This document shows, piece by piece, positions 57,001 through 64,000 of a DNA stretch of 64,000 bases. The position numbers and the translations under genes were made by a program. Below the pieces are notes generated by a model. The model was not told the DNA's origin. It saw only the letters and a list, made by a program, of their open reading frames with translations, and did not search any database. Every line of letters starts with the position of its first letter. Position 1 is the stretch's first letter. This DNA comes from Actinernus sp. WN-2022 (Eukaryota > Cnidaria > Anthozoa > Actiniaria > Actinernidae), in contig JAOWCC010000936.1 in NCBI GenBank assembly GCA_030867875.1, forward strand, positions 14,950,095-15,014,094. Direction: 5' to 3'.

Positions 57001-60000
57001 ACCATTGAAACCTAGACTATCAGTTATCAGCGCTTTAAACTGAGGAAATCGAGAATTCCACACAAGATGAGGCATGTTAACACAAAAAGAGTGTACCTTG
57101 CTAAGGCGCCTTTTGTGTTGACATGCGTCAATATGTGCACCGTTTCAGTTTCAACTGGCCGCTGTTGCTCGAAATCTTGATGGATTGTAATGCGGTTTGC
57201 AGCAAAAGAACCGTCTTTGTCTATAGAACAACTGTTGACTGCGTTTTTGCCGCACCTGGTCATTGGAAACACCCCAAAATGTCACTTTTAGTTGATCAAC
57301 TGGAAAAAGGTGATAAGGTAGAAAATCTCGAAAAATTCCAAATCTCAAACAAGGAAATTATGGGATAGAATGGCTATACATGGAAGCAAGTGTCATTTTA
57401 CAACCATTGAAACCTAGACTATCAGTTATCAGCGCTTTAAACTGAGGAAATCGAGAATTCCACACAAGATGAGGCATGTTAACACAAAAAGAGTGTACCT
57501 TGCTAAGGCGCCTTTTGTGTTGACATGCGTCAATATGTGCACCGTTTCAGTTTCAACTGGCCGCTGTTGCTCGAAATCTTGATGGATTGTAATGCGGTTT
57601 GCAGCAAAAGAACCGTCTTTGTCTATAGAACAACTGTTGACTGCGTTTTTGCCGCACCTGGTCATTGGAAACACCCCAAAATGTCACTTTTAGTTGATCA
57701 ACTGGAAAAAGGTGATAAGGTAGAAAATCTCGAAAAATTCCAAATCTCAAACAAGGAAATTATGGGATAGAATGGCTATACATGGAAGCAAGTGTCATTT
57801 TACAACCATTGAAACCTAGACTATCAGTTATCAGCGCTTTAAACTGAGGAAATCGAGAATTCCACACAAGATGAGGCATGTTAACACAAAAAGAGTGTAC
57901 CTTGCTAAGGCGCCTTTTGTGTTGACATGCGTCAATATGTGCACCGTTTCAGTTTCAACTGGCCGCTGTTGCTCGAAATCTTGATGGATTGTAATGCGGT
58001 TTGCAGCAAAAGAACCGTCTTTGTCTATAGAACAACTGTTGACTGCGTTTTTGCCGCATCTGGTCATTGGAAACACCCCAAAATATCACTTTTAGTTGAT
58101 CAACTGGAAAAAGGTGATAAGGTAGAAAATCTCGAAAAATTCCAAATCTCAAACAAGGAAATTATGGGATAGAATGGCTATACATGGAAGCAAGTGTCAT
58201 TTTACAACCATTGAAACCTAGACTATCAGTTATCAGCGCTTTAAACTGAGGAAATCGAGAATTCCACACAAGATGAGGCATGTTAACACAAAAAGAGTGT
58301 ACCTTGCTAAGGCGCCTTTTGTGTTGACATGCGTCAATATGTGCACCGTTTCAGTTTCAACTGGCCGCTGTTGCTCGAAATCTTGATGGATTGTAATGCG
58401 GTTTGCAGCAAAAGAACCGTCTTTGTCTATAGAACAACTGTTGACTGCGTTTTTGCCGCACCTGGTCATTGGAAACACCCCAAAATGTCACTTTTAGTTG
58501 ATCAACTGGAAAAAGGTGATAAGGTAGAAAATCTCGAAAAATTCCAAATCTCAAACAAGGAAATTATGGGATAGAATGGCTATACATGGAAGCAAGTGTC
58601 ATTTTACAACCATTGAAACCTAGACTATCAGTTATCAGCGCTTTAAACTGAGGAAATCGAGAATTCCACACAAGATGAGGCATGTTAACACAAAAAGAGT
58701 GTACCTTGCTAAGGCGCCTTTTGTGTTGACATGCGTCAATATGTGCACCGTTTCAGTTTCAACTGGCCGCTGTTGCTCGAAATCTTGATGGATTGTAATG
58801 CGGTTTGCAGCAAAAGAACCGTCTTTGTCTATAGAACAACTGTTGACTGCGTTTTTGCCGCACCTGGTCATTGGAAACACCCCAAAATGTCACTTTTAGT
58901 TGATCAACTGGAAAAAGGTGATAAGGTAGAAAATCTCGAAAAATTCCAAATCTCAAACAAGGAAATTATGGGATAGAATGGCTATACATGGAAGCAAGTG
59001 TCATTTTACAACCATTGAAACCTAGACTATCAGTTATCAGCGCTTTAAACTGAGGAAATCGAGAATTCCACACAAGATGAGGCATGTTAACACAAAAAGA
59101 GTGTACCTTGCTAAGGCGCCTTTTGTGTTGACATGCGTCAATATGTGCACCGTTTCAGTTTCAACTGGCCGCTGTTGCTCGAAATCTTGATGGATTGTAA
59201 TGCGGTTTGCAGCAAAAGAACCGTCTTTGTCTATAGAACAACTGTTGACTGCGTTTTTGCCGCACCTGGTCATTGGAAACACCCCAAAATGTCACTTTTA
59301 GTTGATCAACTGGAAAAAGGTGATAAGGTAGAAAATCTCGAAAAATTCCAAATCTCAAACAAGGAAATTATGGGATAGAATGGCTATACATGGAAGCAAG
59401 TGTCATTTTACAACCATTGAAACCTAGACTATCAGTTATCAGCGCTTTAAACTGAGGAAATCGAGAATTCCACACAAGATGAGGCATGTTAACACAAAAA
59501 GAGTGTACCTTGCTAAGGCGCCTTTTGTGTTGACATGCGTCAATATGTGCACCGTTTCAGTTTCAACTGGCCGCTGTTGCTCGAAATCTTGATGGATTGT
59601 AATGCGGTTTGCAGCAAAAGAACCGTCTTTGTCTATAGAACAACTGTTGACTGCGTTTTTGCCGCACCTGGTCATTGGAAACACCCCAAAATGTCACTTT
59701 TAGTTGATCAACTGGAAAAAGGTGATAAGGTAGAAAATCTCGAAAAATTCCAAATCTCAAACAAGGAAATTATGGGATAGAATGGCTATACATGGAAGCA
59801 AGTGTCATTTTACAACCATTGAAACCTAGACTATCAGTTATCAGCGCTTTAAACTGAGGAAATCGAGAATTCCACACAAGATGAGGCATGTTAACACAAA
59901 AAGAGTGTACCTTGCTAAGGCGCCTTTTGTGTTGACATGCGTCAATATGTGCACCGTTTCAGTTTCAACTGGCCGCTGTTGCTCGAAATCTTGATGGATT

Positions 60001-63000
60001 GTAATGCGGTTTGCAGCAAAAGAACCGTCTTTGTCTATAGAACAACTGTTGACTGCGTTTTTGCCGCACCTGGTCATTGGAAACACCCCAAAATGTCACT
60101 TTTAGTTGATCAACTGGAAAAAGGTGATAAGGTAGAAAATCTCGAAAAATTCCAAATCTCAAACAAGGAAATTATGGGATAGAATGGCTATACATGGAAG
60201 CAAGTGTCATTTTACAACCATTGAAACCTAGACTATCAGTTATCAGCGCTTTAAACTGAGGAAATCGAGAATTCCACACAAGATGAGGCATGTTAACACA
60301 AAAAGAGTGTACCTTGCTAAGGCGCCTTTTGTGTTGACATGCGTCAATATGTGCACCGTTTCAGTTTCAACTGGCCGCTGTTGCTCGAAATCTTGATGGA
60401 TTGTAATGCGGTTTGCAGCAAAAGAACCGTCTTTGTCTATAGAACAACTGTTGACTGCGTTTTTGCCGCACCTGGTCAATGGAAACACCCCAAAATGTCA
60501 CTTTTAGTTGATCAACTGGAAAAAGGTGATAAGGTAGAAAATCTCGAAAAATTCCAAATCTCAAACAAGGAAATTATGGGATAGAATGGCTATACATGGA
60601 AGCAAGTGTCATTTTACAACCATTGAAACCTAGACTATCAGTTATCAGCGCTTTAAACTGAGGAAATCGAGAATTCCACACAAGATGAGGCATGTTAACA
60701 CAAAAAGAGTGTACCTTGCTAAGGCGCCTTTTGTGTTGACATGCGTCAATATGTGCACCGTTTCAGTTTCAACTGGCCGCTGTTGCTCGAAATCTTGATG
60801 GATTGTAATGCGGTTTGCAGCAAAAGAACCGTCTTTGTCTATAGAACAACTGTTGACTGCGTTTTTGCCGCACCTGGTCATTGGAAACACCCCAAAATGT
60901 CACTTTTAGTTGATCAACTGGAAAAAGGTGATAAGGTAGAAAATCTCGAAAAATTCCAAATCTCAAACAAGGAAATTATGGGATAGAATGGCTATACATG
61001 GAAGCAAGTGTCATTTTACAACCATTGAAACCTAGACTATCAGTTATCAGCGCTTTAAACTGAGGAAATCGAGAATTCCACACAAGATGAGGCATGTTAA
61101 CACAAAAAGAGTGTACCTTGCTAAGGCGCCTTTTGTGTTGACATGCGTCAATATGTGCACCGTTTCAGTTTCAACTGGCCGCTGTTGCTCGAAATCTTGA
61201 TGGATTGTAATGCGGTTTGCAGCAAAAGAACCGTCTTTGTCTATAGAACAACTGTTGACTGCGTTTTTGCCGCACCTGGTCATTGGAAACACCCCAAAAT
61301 GTCACTTTTAGTTGATCAACTGGAAAAAGGTGATAAGGTAGAAAATCTCGAAAAATTCCAAATCTCAAACAAGGAAATTATGGGATAGAATGGCTATACA
61401 TGGAAGCAAGTGTCATTTTACAACCATTGAAACCTAGACTATCAGTTATCAGCGCTTTAAACTGAGGAAATCGAGAATTCCACACAAGATGAGGCATGTT
61501 AACACAAAAAGAGTGTACCTTGCTAAGGCGCCTTTTGTGTTGACATGCGTCAATATGTGCACCGTTTCAGTTTCAACTGGCCGCTGTTGCTCGAAATCTT
61601 GATGGATTGTAATGCGGTTTGCAGCAAAAGAACCGTCTTTGTCTATAGAACAACTGTTGACTGCGTTTTTGCCGCACCTGGTCATTGGAAACACCCCAAA
61701 ATGTCACTTTTAGTTGATCAACTGGAAAAAGGTGATAAGGTAGAAAATCTCGAAAAATTCCAAATCTCAAACAAGGAAATTATGGGATAGAATGGCTATA
61801 CATGGAAGCAAGTGTCATTTTACAACCATTGAAACCTAGACTATCAGTTATCAGCGCTTTAAACTGAGGAAATCGAGAATTCCACACAAGATGAGGCATG
61901 TTAACACAAAAAGAGTGTACCTTGCTAAGGCGCCTTTTGTGTTGACATGCGTCAATATGTGCACCGTTTCAGTTTCAACTGGCCGCTGTTGCTCGAAATC
62001 TTGATGGATTGTAATGCGGTTTGCAGCAAAAGAACCGTCTTTGTCTATAGAACAACTGTTGACTGCGTTTTTGCCGCACCTGGTCATTGGAAACACCCCA
62101 AAATGTCACTTTTAGTTGATCAACTGGAAAAAGGTGATAAGGTAGAAAATCTCGAAAAATTCCAAATCTCAAACAAGGAAATTATGGGATAGAATGGCTA
62201 TACATGGAAGCAAGTGTCATTTTACAACCATTGAAACCTAGACTATCAGTTATCAGCGCTTTAAACTGAGGAAATCGAGAATTCCACACAAGATGAGGCA
62301 TGTTAACACAAAAAGAGTGTACCTTGCTAAGGCGCCTTTTGTGTTGACATGCGTCAATATGTGCACCGTTTCAGTTTCAACTGGCCGCTGTTGCTCGAAA
62401 TCTTGATGGATTGTAATGCGGTTTGCAGCAAAAGAACCGTCTTTGTCTATAGAACAACTGTTGACTGCTTTNNNNNNNNNNNNNNNNNNNNNNNNNNNNN
62501 NNNNNNNNNNNNNNNNNNNNNNNNNNNNNNNNNNNNNNNNNNNNNNNNNNNNNNNNNNNNNNNNNNNNNNNATCAGTTATCAGCGCTTTAAACTGAGGAA
62601 ATCGAGAATTCCACACAAGATGAGGCATGTTAACACAAAAAGAGTGTACCTTGCTAAGGCGCCTTTTGTGTTGACATGCGTCAATATGTGCACCGTTTCA
62701 GTTTCAACTGGCCGCTGTTGCTCGAAATCTTGATGGATTGTAATGCGGTTTGCAGCAAAAGAACCGTCTTTGTCTATAGAACAACTGTTGACTGCGTTTT
62801 TGCCGCACCTGGTCATTGGAAACACCCCAAAATGTCACTTTTAGTTGATCAACTGGAAAAAGGTGATAAGGTAGAAAATCTCGAAAAATTCCAAATCTCA
62901 AACAAGGAAATTATGGGATAGAATGGCTATACATGGAAGCAAGTGTCATTTTACAACCATTGAAACCTAGACTATCAGTTATCAGCGCTTTAAACTGAGG

Positions 63001-64000
63001 AAATCGAGAATTCCACACAAGATGAGGCATGTTAACACAAAAAGAGTGTACCTTGCTAAGGCGCCTTTTGTGTTGACATGCGTCAATATGTGCACCGTTT
63101 CAGTTTCAACTGGCCGCTGTTGCTCGAAATCTTGATGGATTGTAATGCGGTTTGCAGCAAAAGAACCGTCTTTGTCTATAGAACAACTGTTGACTGCGTT
63201 TTTGCCGCACCTGGTCATTGGAAACACCCCAAAATGTCACTTTTAGTTGATCAACTGGAAAAAGGTGATAAGGTAGAAAATCTCGAAAAATTCCAAATCT
63301 CAAACAAGGAAATTATGGGATAGAATGGCTATACATGGAAGCAAGTGTCATTTTACAACCATTGAAACCTAGACTATCAGTTATCAGCGCTTTAAACTGA
63401 GGAAATCGAGAATTCCACACAAGATGAGGCATGTTAACACAAAAAGAGTGTACCTTGCTAAGGCGCCTTTTGTGTTGACATGCGTCAATATGTGCACCGT
63501 TTCAGTTTCAACTGGCCGCTGTTGCTCGAAATCTTGATGGATTGTAATGCGGTTTGCAGCAAAAGAACCGTCTTTGTCTATAGAACAACTGTTGACTGCG
63601 TTTTTGCCGCACCTGGTCATTGGAAACACCCCAAAATGTCACTTTTAGTTGATCAACTGGAAAAAGGTGATAAGGTAGAAAATCTCGAAAAATTCCAAAT
63701 CTCAAACAAGGAAATTATGGGATAGAATGGCTATACATGGAAGCAAGTGTCATTTTACAACCATTGAAACCTAGACTATCAGTTATCAGCGCTTTAAACT
63801 GAGGAAATCGAGAATTCCACACAAGATGAGGCATGTTAACACAAAAAGAGTGTACCTTGCTAAGGCGCCTTTTGTGTTGACATGCGTCAATATGTGCACC
63901 GTTTCAGTTTCAACTGGCCGCTGTTGCTCGAAATCTTGATGGATTGTAATGCGGTTTGCAGCAAAAGAACCGTCTTTGTCTATAGAACAACTGTTGACTG
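45008..64000. repeat. 402-bp satellite array, about 47 copies, continuing past the window end
   Basis: Monomers repeat every 402 bp (one of 401 bp at about 48682) with near identity. The array starts exactly at the hairpin of the first monomer (TGAGGCATGTTAACACAAAA ... TTTTGTGTTGACATGCGTCA, 20-bp arms with two mismatches, inner CCTTGCTAAGG hairpin). Common monomers are broken by three variants: B (GTCAATGG for GTCATTGG; monomers near 45868, 47074, 49887, 51495, 52701, 60339), C (GCATCTGG plus AAAATATCAC; near 46270, 51897, 57927) and D (one G lost in GACTGCGTTTTT; near 48682 and 62349). Since 402 is divisible by 3, small ORFs of 81, 65 and 81 codons recur in every copy. I see no sign they are genes. 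Confidence 0.97.
62472..62571. other. assembly gap of exactly 100 N inside the satellite
   Basis: Phase shows the true missing length is not 100. The matching variant-D monomer (48682) has 174 bases between the same flanking words, so the real gap is 174 + n x 402 bp. The 100 N is a placeholder, and the array's true length is unknown. Confidence 0.95.

Noticed and set aside
45008..64000. Recurring ORFs of 81, 65 and 81 codons in each satellite monomer as a tandem gene family
   Set aside because: Period 402 is a multiple of three, so any chance ORF recurs. They overlap on both strands, match no family, and monomer differences show no codon pattern. The single-base deletion at 48801 simply extends one of them.
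45008..64000. CRISPR-like array
   Set aside because: No short repeats with unique spacers; the whole 402-bp unit is repeated, and the DNA is eukaryotic.

Overview
The window is animal (metazoan) nuclear DNA: spliced exons with GT-AG introns, Ig/SEA/FN3/tyrosine-kinase domains, and a dense, varied transposon load. The mix of Ty3, Penelope-like, CR1/L2-like LINE, tRNA-SINE and palindromic MITE families fits an invertebrate, perhaps an anthozoan cnidarian. That species guess is inference only.

The one host gene I can support is on the minus strand. Ten exons between 42981 and 9694 join in consistent reading phases (2082 nt). They encode four Ig domains, a SEA domain split over three exons, one FN3 domain, a transmembrane helix with a basic stop-transfer segment, and the N-lobe start of a tyrosine kinase (glycine loop and VAIK-type lysine). 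The 5' end lies upstream of 42981 and most of the kinase lies beyond position 1, so the gene is incomplete on both sides. It looks like a receptor tyrosine kinase with an unusual SEA domain in its stalk.

Its introns are transposon deposits. From low to high coordinates: a decayed Ty3/gypsy element (1-3088); GGATCC-rich and 220-bp tandem repeats (5.7-9 kb); two Penelope-like remnants with hammerhead-like motifs around a 1.6-kb long-TIR element (11.6-15.2 kb); a palindromic MITE; and a 638-bp element bounded by identical 63-bp hairpins (15392-16029). A 14.8-kb intron inside the SEA domain holds five LINE pieces, one nearly complete (29547-33900).

From 45008 to the window end there is a 402-bp satellite, about 47 nearly identical copies, interrupted by a 100-N gap. 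Each monomer carries the same kind of hairpin as the 638-bp element and is colinear with it in reverse orientation. A hairpin-bounded dispersed repeat and a large satellite array therefore belong to one family. This relation and the Ig-SEA-FN3 kinase are the two most interesting things in the window.
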